Positions 18,567-26,511 of a DNA stretch of 64,000 nucleotides are shown piece by piece; the stretch's first letter is position 1; every line of letters begins with the position of its first letter. Source of the DNA: Halalkaliarchaeum sp. AArc-CO (GTDB lineage: Archaea; Halobacteriota; Halobacteria; Halobacteriales; Haloferacaceae); the NCBI RefSeq assembly GCF_024972735.1, contig NZ_CP087723.1:1488001-1552000 (forward strand), in the 5' to 3' direction. The position numbers and the translations under genes were made by a program. The notes below the pieces were generated by a model. It saw only the letters and a list, made by a program, of their open reading frames with translations. It was not told the origin of the DNA and made no database searches.

Positions 18567-20261
18567 TTATCCGCGGAGGAAGACGACGACTTCCCTGTCT
18601 TCCAGTGCCGTCCGATAGCTCCGCTCCTGGTAGCCGTCGAGTCGCTCGGCCACTGCGTTCCGGTGCTCCGGTGTCGTCAACACGACCGCTGGCGGGTCAT
18701 CGTCTGCGTCGTCGCCGACGTACTGGGCGAGTCCGTCGGGGGACGCAACGCTTTCCGACTGCGCACCTGCGCGTTCGAGATACCACGGCAGCGGGAGGCG
18801 TTCGCCGAACGTGGCGGCCTCTTCCTGCGACAGCGGCGGCGCGTCGAACGCACGCTCGTCGGCAACCGCGAACCGGTCGCCGACGTAGACGGCGTCTGGG
18901 CTACCGACCTCCGGACTCCCAACTCCGGGTTCTCCGTGGTTCGTCCCGCCGATCGCGTCGGCGATATCACCGACGAGGGGTTCGAGGTCGTCGGCGGGCT
19001 GGGCGAAGTGAGCGAATCGGTCGTGGTACTCGTCCCCAGCGCCAACTGTCGGATCAACCGGGGTCGCGTACGCGTCCGCCGCCAGCGCGACCGTCGGAAC
19101 GGCGAGGGCGAGCAACACCAAAAGCACTGCAGCGAGGCGGGCGGCGTCGTCTGCCGCCAGCGCGGTCCTGGCCGACCGGTAAAGCAGGGCGATCCCGACC
19201 GCCGCCGGAATCGAAAGCACGACCGTGACGTGGACGAGCACCCAGGAGGCGAGCACCTCGTTTCCGAGCGAGAACACCAGAACACCGAACCCGGCAGCCA
19301 GCCCTGCCCAGCGGATCAAAAATCCAGATCTACCGTCACCCTCGTCGGCCCGAATCCCGTACCGCTGGGCGAAGAAGCCGATTGCGGCGGCGACGAGCAC
19401 GGGAAACCCAAGGACCGTCAGGGACTCGCCGGCGAACGCCACCGCATCGAGGAACTGCGTTCCCTCCCGGCCGGCGACGTATACACCAGTTGCGGCGTCG
19501 AACGGCTCCACGAGTGCGGCCTCGAACAGCGCGAACGGGCCGAGATCACTGCCGCGCGGCACGTACGCGACGAACAGCGTCGCCGCAAACGCCAGAGCGC
19601 TCCCGGCGACTGGACCGAGCCAGCGATCCGCGAACGATCGAACCGCCGCGACTCGGCGTTCCGAAAGCGCTTCCGCGTCGCGCACGCGCCGGTGATCTAC
19701 CGCAAAGACGAACGCGGCCGCGAACGCAGCGAGATAGCCCAGTGCCTGCATCGAGGCGGCGACGGCGAGTCCGGCGGCGACACCGGCCGCGTAGAGGAAC
19801 CGCGCGTCGTCCGCGTCGACTGCGCGAACTGTCAGGCCGACTGCAATTAAGGCGAACGCGGCGACGGGGAGATCGCCGCGCAGAAACCGGCTGTAGTAGA
19901 GCAAAAGGGGCGCGAACCCGAGCACAACCGCGAGTGCGACGGTCTCGTCGTCCCGGAGCCGGCTTCGGAACAGCAACGCGGCAAGCGCCAGTCCACCTCC
20001 CAGGAGCGCCACCGCGGCGCGGGCGCTCGCGTCCGTCGCCGGCAGCACCGCAAACAGCGTCTCGTTGAGGTGATACAACAGCGGACCGCCGCCCACCGGT
20101 CGGTACGCGTAGCTCCCGGTGTCGGCGTACCGGAGCGTCCAGTAGCCGACGCGGGCCTCCTCCCAGTGGAACGGCCGCGCGCCCAGCCGGACGAACCGGG
20201 CGAGCATCCCGGCAACTGCCACGGCCGCGACGGCCGCGACGACGCGGTCGATCCGGCGCAT
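18567..20261 (-). CDS. Agl23-like / TIGR03663-type glycosyltransferase-39-fold membrane protein
   Basis: A 564-residue membrane protein with about ten hydrophobic segments and a soluble C-terminal region. It resembles the archaeal family annotated TIGR03663 or flippase-activity-associated Agl23, which has the GT-C (PMT-like) fold. The first extracytoplasmic loop carries HWEEARVGYWTLRYADTG, where GT39 enzymes have an acidic catalytic pair. A role in lipid-linked glycan transfer or flipping is inferred from the family only. ATG 20261 is used; GTG 20276 is the alternative. Converges on tfb with an 18-bp gap. Confidence 0.8.
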   Translation of the reverse strand: MRRIDRVVAAVAAVAVAGMLARFVRLGARPFHWEEARVGYWTLRYADTGSYAYRPVGGGPLLYHLNETLFAVLPATDASARAAVALLGGGLALAALLFRSRLRDDETVALAVVLGFAPLLLYYSRFLRGDLPVAAFALIAVGLTVRAVDADDARFLYAAGVAAGLAVAASMQALGYLAAFAAAFVFAVDHRRVRDAEALSERRVAAVRSFADRWLGPVAGSALAFAATLFVAYVPRGSDLGPFALFEAALVEPFDAATGVYVAGREGTQFLDAVAFAGESLTVLGFPVLVAAAIGFFAQRYGIRADEGDGRSGFLIRWAGLAAGFGVLVFSLGNEVLASWVLVHVTVVLSIPAAVGIALLYRSARTALAADDAARLAAVLLVLLALAVPTVALAADAYATPVDPTVGAGDEYHDRFAHFAQPADDLEPLVGDIADAIGGTNHGEPGVGSPEVGSPDAVYVGDRFAVADERAFDAPPLSQEEAATFGERLPLPWYLERAGAQSESVASPDGLAQYVGDDADDDPPAVVLTTPEHRNAVAERLDGYQERSYRTALEDREVVVFLRG

Positions 20262-20394
20262 AACCCTCCGTTTCACTCCGTCCCAAGAATGTTTTCGGGT
20301 TTCCGTCGGCGGCCCGGTCGGTCGACGTTCCGCCCGGTTGCCTCGCCGTCGCTTATATCATGGTTTTTAACGGAAGGGGTCGTAGCTTCACTCG

Positions 20395-20826
20395 ATGTAC
20401 GACCGAATCCTGATCCCGACGGACGGGAGCCCGGCGGCCGAGGCGGCGATCGAACACGCGATCGACATCGCGGAGAAGTACGACGCGACGGTTCACGCGC
20501 TGTTCGTCGTGGACGGTGCAGCCTACTCGACGCTCGAGGCGGGCGCCGAAATCGTGATGGAGGCGCTGGAATCCGAGGGAAAACGGGCGGTCGAACGCAT
20601 CGCCGAAATCGCAGACGACGCCGGTCTCGACTGCGAAACGAGCGTCGTATCGGGGACGGCCTACCGATCCATCCGCGAGTACATCGACGATCACGACATC
20701 GATCTCGTGGTGATGGGGACACACGGCCGCCGGGGGATCGACAGGTATCTCCTGGGTTCGGTCACCGAGCGAGTCGTTCGGACGTCCGACGTGCCAGTGT
20801 TGACCGTTCGAAAGCCGGCCGAGTGA
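20395..20826 (+). CDS. Universal stress protein (UspA) family protein
   Basis: A 143-residue single UspA domain. It starts MYDRILIPTDGSPAAEAAIE and has the full ATP-binding signature near the C-terminus, GTHGRRGIDRYLLGSVTERV, so it is likely an ATP-binding type. The N-terminal aspartate of PTDGS and the glycines are intact. TATA-like CTTATAT lies at 20354-20360, about 35 bp upstream. Function in the stress response is inferred from the family. Confidence 0.92.
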   Translation: MYDRILIPTDGSPAAEAAIEHAIDIAEKYDATVHALFVVDGAAYSTLEAGAEIVMEALESEGKRAVERIAEIADDAGLDCETSVVSGTAYRSIREYIDDHDIDLVVMGTHGRRGIDRYLLGSVTERVVRTSDVPVLTVRKPAE

Positions 20827-20905
20827 ACGGATTCAGTAAAGATTCGGAAAGCGAGAGATCGAAAGCGACCGGAACACAGTAGTAGGAGGCTATGAATCGC
20901 CCACT

Positions 20906-22693
20906 ATGCGCGATTGGCTGTCACACAGGGCGGCGGCGACGCCGGATCGCCAGGCGTTGATCCGCGCACGCGACGGCGAGACCTGGACGTACGCCGAACT
21001 CGACGAAGAGGTCGACGCCCTCGCCGGCCGGCTCGCCACGCTCGGCTTCAAGCCCGGAGATCACCTCGGCGTGGTTTTGCCGCCCCGCGTGACGTACGTC
21101 CGACTCGTCCACGCCGCCATGCGGCTCGGGCTCGTGTTGGTTCCGCTGGGTCACGACCTCACGGAACCCGAACTCGCCGATCGGGTGGGACGGGCCGACC
21201 TTACCGCGCTCGCCTGTGGGGAAGAGACGCTGGAGCGAGCGGTTGCCGCCGTCGATGGCACCGACGTTCCCCTCGTCACCGTCGATCCAACCGAGGGAGA
21301 CGTCGCAACCGGAGATGCGTCCGACGGGAACCTCTCCGACGGGGACACGGGTGAAACTGTCACGGCCCTTTCTACCGTCCAGCCCGGCGAGGTGATCGTC
21401 GCCCCCTGGGAGCGCGTTGATCCGCTCCTCTTGCTTTTCACCTCCGGAACCACCGGGACGCCGAAACCGGTCGACGTCCGGATGGGGAACGTCCTCGCGA
21501 GTGCAGTCGCGTCCGCGTTCAGGCTGGGAACCGCTCCGGAGGATCGCTGGCTGGTCACGCTCTCGCTGCATCACACTGGCGGGATCGCACCCTTGTATCG
21601 AGCGACGCTGTACGGAACGACGATCGTTCTCCGTGAGGGGTTCGAGGCCGGCCCGGCCGCCGACGACATCGACCGGTACGACGTAACCGGCGTCTCGTTG
21701 GTTCCGACGATGCTCGAGCGGATGCTGGACGTCAGAGGGACGCTATCGGACTCGCTTCGAGTTGTACTTTTGGGCGGTGCGCCGGCCACGGCCGAGCTCG
21801 TCGAGCGGTGTCAGGGCTTTTCGATCCCGGTGTATCCCACCTACGGAATGACCGAGACCGCCTCCCAAGTCGCCACAGCCGCTCCCGACGAGGCGTTCGC
21901 CCACCGCGGAACCGTCGGCCGACCGTTGCTGTGGACCGACGTGGAGATCGTCGACGAAGACGGCGAGCCAGTTCACCCCGGCGAACACGGGGAGATTGTA
22001 GTCTCGGGTCCAACTGTCGTTCCCGGCTACTACGGACTGTCCGAGGAAACAGAGGACTCGTTCGGCGAGCAAGGATTCCACACCGGGGACGTCGGCTACG
22101 TCGACGACGACGGCAAACTGTACGTGACGAACCGGTTGGACGACAGGATCGTCACCGGCGGCGAGAACGTCGATCCAGGCGAGGTCGTCGACGTACTCCG
22201 GGGGCATCCCGACGTCGCGGACGCTGCAGTGGTGGGCGTCCCCGACGACACGTGGGGAGAGATCGTGGGTGCAGTGATCGTCCCCGACGTTCGCCCTGGT
22301 GACGTAACCGCGGATGTAACCGGCGACACCGCCCCGGAAGGGTCCGATCGAGAGACTGCACAAGAGCCGGTGGGCCGCGGGGAGTTGACCGCGTTCTGCG
22401 AGAACCGACTCGCCGACTTCAAACGTCCGCGGGTTATCGTCTTCGGTGATTCGCTTCCGCGAACCGTGTCTGGGACGGTCGATCGCGACGAGATTCAGGA
22501 CCGGCTGGAAGCGAGACTCGAAGAACTGCGCGACGATCAGCTGGAAATCGACGAAGACGATTCGAATCCCGGGGAGGCGGAGACCGACCCGGAGGCGGAA
22601 CGAAACGCGTCCGAACAGGAGTCCGAAGACGACGTGTTCCATTACGCCGAACCGTCCGACGTCGAGTTTCGGGAGTCAACTCGAGGGGAGTGA
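20906..22693 (+). CDS. menE: o-Succinylbenzoate-CoA ligase (acyl-adenylate-forming)
   Basis: A 595-residue adenylate-forming enzyme, most similar to MenE of menaquinone synthesis, which ligates CoA to o-succinylbenzoate. Motifs are the AMP-binding LLLFTSGTTGTPKPV, YPTYGMTETASQVATAAP, and the hinge region YVTNRLDDRIVTGGENV. It is longer than bacterial MenE (about 490) because of acidic insertions (around residues 130-150 and the last 60). Other men genes are not adjacent, so the substrate is inferred. An AGGAGG at 20884-20889 lies 16 bp upstream of the ATG at 20906 and 2 bp from an out-of-frame ATG at 20892. Confidence 0.82.
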   Translation: MRDWLSHRAAATPDRQALIRARDGETWTYAELDEEVDALAGRLATLGFKPGDHLGVVLPPRVTYVRLVHAAMRLGLVLVPLGHDLTEPELADRVGRADLTALACGEETLERAVAAVDGTDVPLVTVDPTEGDVATGDASDGNLSDGDTGETVTALSTVQPGEVIVAPWERVDPLLLLFTSGTTGTPKPVDVRMGNVLASAVASAFRLGTAPEDRWLVTLSLHHTGGIAPLYRATLYGTTIVLREGFEAGPAADDIDRYDVTGVSLVPTMLERMLDVRGTLSDSLRVVLLGGAPATAELVERCQGFSIPVYPTYGMTETASQVATAAPDEAFAHRGTVGRPLLWTDVEIVDEDGEPVHPGEHGEIVVSGPTVVPGYYGLSEETEDSFGEQGFHTGDVGYVDDDGKLYVTNRLDDRIVTGGENVDPGEVVDVLRGHPDVADAAVVGVPDDTWGEIVGAVIVPDVRPGDVTADVTGDTAPEGSDRETAQEPVGRGELTAFCENRLADFKRPRVIVFGDSLPRTVSGTVDRDEIQDRLEARLEELRDDQLEIDEDDSNPGEAETDPEAERNASEQESEDDVFHYAEPSDVEFRESTRGE

Positions 22694-22750
22694 GTCACAC
22701 GTCTCGCGGAGGCGATCCCTGTCAGCCACGATCGACGACGGCAGACAGGT

Positions 22751-22891
22751 GTGCATCCAGTCGTCCTGAACGACGAAAGCGATCTGCAAGACGTGTTCGA
22801 ACGACTGGTCGAGGCTGTCGCGGACAGTATCGGCGCTACGAACATGCGGGCGATCGCCCAAAAAAAACGACGGGACGGAAGCCAACCGTAA
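22751..22891 (+). CDS. Possible small protein between menE and the cyclodeaminase gene
   Basis: A GTG-started 46-codon frame in the menE frame, past the menE stop. Translation gives VHPVVLNDESDLQDVFERL and continues with an amphipathic helix and a basic tail, RAIAQKKRRDGSQP. Codon third positions are mostly G/C and the composition is haloarchaeal, so it looks coding. Its TAA overlaps an ATG (TAATG), the start of a nine-codon frame that in turn overlaps the next gene's ATG. It could be a real small gene or the degraded remnant of a longer one. No relative is recognised. Confidence 0.4.
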   Translation: MHPVVLNDESDLQDVFERLVEAVADSIGATNMRAIAQKKRRDGSQP

Positions 22892-22916
22892 TGTCGAGTG
22901 AGGACAGTGTACGACT

Positions 22917-23540
22917 ATGAACTACGCCGAGGAGCCGATCGGAGAATTCCTCGAGGCCGTAGCCTCCGAGCGCGTCGTTCCCGCGGGAGGAACAGCAGCC
23001 GCAATCGTCGGGGCGGCCGGGGCGGCGTTGTGTGAAATGACCTGCATCCATGCAGAACACGCACCCGTGGAGCGACCGACCGCTGAAACTGAACTGCTCG
23101 CGGAAGCGCGGGCGGAACTGCGACGATCACGCGTCCGCTTGCTCCAACTGGGGGACGCCGATGCCGAGGCCATCGAAGCGTTACGGTCGGTGGTTCGGGG
23201 AGCCGACACCGACAGCGAGGAGACGACCACAGAGGAACGCCGGGCAACCGGCGTACCGCTTACGATCGCGGAAGCGTGTCTCTCGGTCCTGGAGGCCGCC
23301 GAAGTCGCCGTCGAACTCGGTGCCGAGAATGCCACTCCTGACGCTGTCACGGGCGTATTACTCGCCGAAAGTGCACTCGAGTCGGCCTTATATATCGTCC
23401 GGCACAACACCGCGGACCTCGAGAACGATTCGTTCGCCGGGACGGTCAGGAATCGGGCGGCGGAAATCGATACGAAAGCCGACTATGCCGTCGAGTGTGC
23501 TCTGGCGGATATTGACGTGGCTATCCGGGAGAGAAGGTAG
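22917..23540 (+). CDS. Cyclodeaminase/cyclohydrolase-family protein (FchA-like)
   Basis: A 207-residue all-helical protein of the formiminotetrahydrofolate cyclodeaminase/FchA family. The diagnostic N-terminal segment is FLEAVASERVVPAGGTAAA, the glycine-rich turn near residues 15-28. Members act on formimino- or methenyl-tetrahydrofolate. In haloarchaea such proteins may serve one-carbon metabolism, which fits with the gcv operon on the same chromosome but is not shown by linkage. The ATG at 22917 is preceded by overlapping small frames. Length is normal. Confidence 0.8.
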   Translation: MNYAEEPIGEFLEAVASERVVPAGGTAAAIVGAAGAALCEMTCIHAEHAPVERPTAETELLAEARAELRRSRVRLLQLGDADAEAIEALRSVVRGADTDSEETTTEERRATGVPLTIAEACLSVLEAAEVAVELGAENATPDAVTGVLLAESALESALYIVRHNTADLENDSFAGTVRNRAAEIDTKADYAVECALADIDVAIRERR

Positions 23541-23836
23541 AGACCAGGGACGAGGAATCGACGACAATGCACCGAAGAGAGTTGGAGCAGGTGGACTGTT
23601 GACAACGGAACCCGAAAGTGTAGAACCGTCGGTGGGGATCGTCTGTGAAATGTCGATTGATAAATGACACCGGACGATTGCCTCAGGGGCGACCGATCGT
23701 TCGAGTACTCACGATCGGGTGTTTTCCAGTACTGACGGCTGTTCGGGACACGTAACTGGTAAGGAGAGATTTCTCGTCGACCCGTTCGTAACCTACTTTC
23801 CAGGTGCGATTGACGTATTCAGTGACCGTTACTCTC
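23541..23836. other. Intergenic region between the cyclodeaminase and MFS genes
   Basis: About 296 bp with no credible gene. It contains the strong inverted repeat at 23693-23718 and a purine-rich AAGGAGAG stretch near 23761. No clear TATA box at the usual distance from 23837 is seen. Confidence 0.6.
23693..23718. promoter_or_regulatory. 26-bp inverted repeat upstream of the MFS transporter gene
   Basis: CCGATCGT (23693-23700) and ACGATCGG (23711-23718) are perfect 8-bp inverted arms around a 10-bp centre, which itself contains the palindrome GAGTACTC (23703-23710). It lies about 120 bp upstream of the MFS start and may be an operator. Confidence 0.5.
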
Positions 23837-25117
23837 ATGGAGCTTCTATCGGATCCGAAAAGGCGCCGCTGGCTTGGCTGGGGATCCCTGATCGGCGTCT
23901 TCCTGCTCGTCAACGTTCACCGTCTGTCGACGGCTGTTCTCTCCGAGGAACTGATCGCCGCGTTCGGTGTGACGGCGTCCCAGCTGGGCACGCTACACGC
24001 CTCCTTTTTCGTCATTTACGCGCTCGTCCAGATTCCCACGGGGATCCTTGCCGACCGATACGGCGCGCGGTTCGTCGGGACGGCGGGTGCGATCACCCTC
24101 AGCGCCGGTGCGGTCGGGTTCGCACTCAGTACCGGCTACCTCGCGGCGTTTCTCTCCCGTGCGCTGATCGGTCTCGGAAGCGGAGTAATTTTCATCTCCA
24201 CGATCCGGTTCTGTGCGAACTGGTTCCGGGCAGGCGAATTTGCGACGATGACGGGGCTCACCGCCGGTATGGCGGGCCTCGGTGCGATCATCGCGACGAC
24301 GCCGCTGGCGATGCTCATCGGGGCGCTCGGCTGGCGACCGACGATACTCGCGTTCGCAGCGGTCGGGTTCCTCGCTGGAGGGGGCGTCTGGGTGCTGGTT
24401 CGGCGCTCGCCCGCCGAAGCCGGTCTCGAGCCGATCGAGAACGTCCCCGAGGCGTCGTCCGTGACCCTCGCGGAGACGCTCGGGAATTTGCGACGGTTGC
24501 TGGCCGATCCCGACCAGTGGCTGCTCTCGATCGTCTTTTTCTCGGCGATGGGGACCATTCTGACGGTGATCGGCCTCTGGGGGGTGCCGTATCTGGTCGT
24601 GGTCCACGACCTCGACGTCACGACGGCCTCGTACTTCACGCTTATCGGGGCTGTCGGCATGCTCCTCGGCGGCCCAGTGGTCGGCTGGATATCCGACAGG
24701 CTGGGGCGTCGATTGCTCCCGATGATCGTCGGTCTCGGGCTGTTTACGGTCGCCCTCGCCGTGATTCCGGTCTCGGGTTCTCCCCCGTTGCCCGTCGTCG
24801 CACTCGCCTACTTCGTGATCGGTCTCGGCCTCGGATTCACTGCGCTTGCACTCCCCGTGATCAAAGAACTGTACCCGGCCGAGGCGAGCGGCGTCGCCAC
24901 TGCGACCGTCAACGGGGCGGGATTCCTCGGCGCCGCTGTTTTGCCGCCGGTCATGGGCATCGCGCTCGATCAGTACCGGACGGGAGAGATCGTCGCGGGA
25001 GCGGTCGTTTATTCGGAGTTCGGCTATCGGATCGCGTTCGCGATCACCACGGTCGCCGTCGCGCTGTCGGTCTGTTGTGCGATCTGGTTCTCTCTGAGAC
25101 AGCGCGACTCCGCATGA
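23837..25117 (+). CDS. MFS transporter
   Basis: A 426-residue major facilitator with 12 predicted membrane helices. The A-like motif is GILADRYGARF between helices 2 and 3, and a similar GWISDRLGRRLLP lies in the second half, after helix 8. Substrate cannot be deduced; the overall pattern resembles anion or sugar-acid permeases, and NarK-like nitrate carriers are a less likely option. The ATG at 23837 removes 11 codons of poor sequence from a longer frame. It converges on the DUF2249 gene with an 8-bp gap. Confidence 0.88.
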   Translation: MELLSDPKRRRWLGWGSLIGVFLLVNVHRLSTAVLSEELIAAFGVTASQLGTLHASFFVIYALVQIPTGILADRYGARFVGTAGAITLSAGAVGFALSTGYLAAFLSRALIGLGSGVIFISTIRFCANWFRAGEFATMTGLTAGMAGLGAIIATTPLAMLIGALGWRPTILAFAAVGFLAGGGVWVLVRRSPAEAGLEPIENVPEASSVTLAETLGNLRRLLADPDQWLLSIVFFSAMGTILTVIGLWGVPYLVVVHDLDVTTASYFTLIGAVGMLLGGPVVGWISDRLGRRLLPMIVGLGLFTVALAVIPVSGSPPLPVVALAYFVIGLGLGFTALALPVIKELYPAEASGVATATVNGAGFLGAAVLPPVMGIALDQYRTGEIVAGAVVYSEFGYRIAFAITTVAVALSVCCAIWFSLRQRDSA

Positions 25118-25125
25118 GGGATCCC

Positions 25126-25335
25126 TCAGGCGTGTTCGATCTCGATATGCCAGCAGTCGGGTTCCGGGTTGGTCGCCGTGTAGGTGAACCCGCGACGTTC
25201 GAGGACCTCGTACAGCGGTTCCGGTTCGAAGCTGTTGATCAGCAGCAGTGATTCGTCGCGATCCAGTCCCTCCAGCGCAGCCATGACGTCATCGCAGGGT
25301 TTACCCTCGATCTCCCGGACGTCGAGTTTGGGCAT
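25126..25335 (-). CDS. DUF2249-domain protein
   Basis: A 69-residue single DUF2249 domain. It starts PKLDVREIEGKPCDDVMAAL and ends PEPDCWHIEIEHA. The fold is TusA-like, and in bacteria these domains often sit near nitrate, NO or sulfur-metabolism genes; the activity is unknown. One cysteine follows the KP pair near the start, resembling the TusA position. ATG 25335 is the family start. A TATA-like ATTAAT at about 25370-25375 precedes it, with the palindrome 25377-25388 just upstream. In-frame ATGs at 25365 and 25383 are less likely. Confidence 0.82.
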   Translation of the reverse strand: MPKLDVREIEGKPCDDVMAALEGLDRDESLLLINSFEPEPLYEVLERRGFTYTATNPEPDCWHIEIEHA

Positions 25336-25376
25336 CACATCCGTCCGTTTGGTCCGGGTGGCCATCCGGATTAATG

Positions 25377-25388
25377 CGAACATGTTCG
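25377..25388. promoter_or_regulatory. CGAACATGTTCG palindrome, divergent promoter copy 1
   Basis: A perfect 12-bp palindrome (14 bp with the flanking G and C) in the divergent promoter between the DUF2249 gene and the CGCGG gene. An identical 12-mer occurs at 27665-27676 in the next divergent promoter. The half-sites match those I recall for the haloarchaeal denitrification regulator NarO (CGAAC-N4-GTTCG), but the spacer is 2 rather than 4. Confidence 0.65.
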
Positions 25389-25427
25389 CCGCCACGGGCT
25401 CCCCGGTGCAGCCCCGAGGAAACAGTA

Positions 25428-25748
25428 ATGAGTAGTGATTCGACATCCCCCGCACCCGGATCCAACGACCAGGTTCACGAGACGTCGTGGTCCGCAAACC
25501 TCGAAGGGCCCGAGCACGCCGACGACAGGGATCGCGTGCTCGCGGAGGCGATCGACGCCGTCGATCGTACCGCCCCCGGATGCCACGTGAACCTCGTCAC
25601 GCACGCGAGCCACGGCCACCCGTCCGACTACCTCTTCGGTGTGCTCCACGAGCAGTTCGGGTCGAAAGACGGGATCGAAATCGACGTCGAATACGTGGAT
25701 CAGTGTGGGTGTGGGGGATACGTCACGCGAGTACACCTGGAGGAGTAG
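25428..25748 (+). CDS. CGCGG-type candidate radical-SAM-modified peptide precursor
   Basis: A 106-residue soluble protein whose C-terminal part carries VDQCGCGGYVTRVHLEE. That CGCGG box defines a haloarchaeal family annotated as rSAM-modified RiPP candidate; no product is proven. The N-terminal 20 residues are low-complexity, and the middle (HVNLVTHASHGHPSDYLFGV) is histidine-rich. The ATG at 25428 follows a purine-rich GAGGAAA. It is the first gene of a plus-strand pair with the HTH regulator, about 70 bp apart. A radical SAM/SPASM enzyme lies two genes away, a plausible but unproven partner. Confidence 0.75.
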   Translation: MSSDSTSPAPGSNDQVHETSWSANLEGPEHADDRDRVLAEAIDAVDRTAPGCHVNLVTHASHGHPSDYLFGVLHEQFGSKDGIEIDVEYVDQCGCGGYVTRVHLEE

Positions 25749-25819
25749 GTTGAATACGGATGCCCGACCACAGCTCGCCCGTCGATGCACATTACCGGCT
25801 GGAGTCCCGACGGGAGGAC

Positions 25820-26503
25820 ATGACGCAGGCCAGACTGAACGTCACCCTCCCGCCGGGACCATGGATCGCAGAGATCTCCCGGCGACATCCCGAGGTGACG
25901 TTCCGCGTGCTCACCGCGATCCCAGCCGAGGGTCGGGGGATCGCGCTGGTTCAGATCCACGCGCCGGACCCGGACGCGATTCTCGCAGAGGTGACGGACC
26001 ACGAGACGGTGATCGACTGCTCGACGCTCCAGCGGACCGAGGCGACGGCGACCATCCAGATCGAGACCGCCACGCCGGTCATTCTCCCGGCTGCCAAGCA
26101 GGCCGGGATCTCCGTCGAGATGCCCGTCGAGATCCGGGATGGAGTCGCCACGGTCGACGTCGCCGGCGCACACGAGAAGCTCTCGGCACTGGGCGAGCAG
26201 TTCGAGGCGATGGGGCTGGAGTTCGACGTCGAATACGTCCACGAGCGACGACACCCCGAACAGCTGTTGACATACAGACAACAGGAGGTGCTCCGAACTG
26301 CAGTCGAGATGGGATATTACGACACCCCGAGGAAGTGTACGCTGACGGAACTCGCCGAGGAACTGGCCATCGCCAAGTCAACCTGTAGCGACATTCTCCA
26401 CCGGATCGAGGAGACGATCGTCAAACAGTTCCTGGAAGACTTGCCCCCGCTGATCGGCGGCGACGCGGAGACGACTGAATCAGCGAGAATACGCCGAGAG
26501 TAA
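25820..26503 (+). CDS. bat-type HTH_10 transcriptional regulator
   Basis: A 227-residue regulator with an N-terminal sensory region of about 150 residues and a C-terminal HTH_10 domain at about 155-215 (LLTYRQQEVLRTAVEMGYY, then the recognition part IAKSTCSDILHRIEETI). It resembles the haloarchaeal DmsR/NarO-like group of regulators for anaerobic respiration, although the cysteine-rich N-terminus of NarO is not seen. A longer frame starts 20 codons upstream; ATG 25820 is chosen because LNVTLPPGPWI is the family-like start. It is the best local candidate to bind the palindromes at 25377 and 27665. Confidence 0.83.
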   Translation: MTQARLNVTLPPGPWIAEISRRHPEVTFRVLTAIPAEGRGIALVQIHAPDPDAILAEVTDHETVIDCSTLQRTEATATIQIETATPVILPAAKQAGISVEMPVEIRDGVATVDVAGAHEKLSALGEQFEAMGLEFDVEYVHERRHPEQLLTYRQQEVLRTAVEMGYYDTPRKCTLTELAEELAIAKSTCSDILHRIEETIVKQFLEDLPPLIGGDAETTESARIRRE

Positions 26504-26511
26504 CGGATCGT

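Noticed and set aside
18149..19228. 359-codon plus frame across the TFB end and the Agl23-like gene
   Set aside because: It overlaps two well-supported genes and is extremely arginine-rich, as expected from an antisense frame of GC-rich DNA.
20892..20905. ATG just after AGGAGG as the menE start
   Set aside because: It is out of frame with MenE and gives no family sequence; its spacing to AGGAGG is only 2 bp.
23719..25251. 510-codon plus frame over the MFS gene
   Set aside because: An Arg-rich out-of-frame shadow of the hydrophobic MFS coding sequence.
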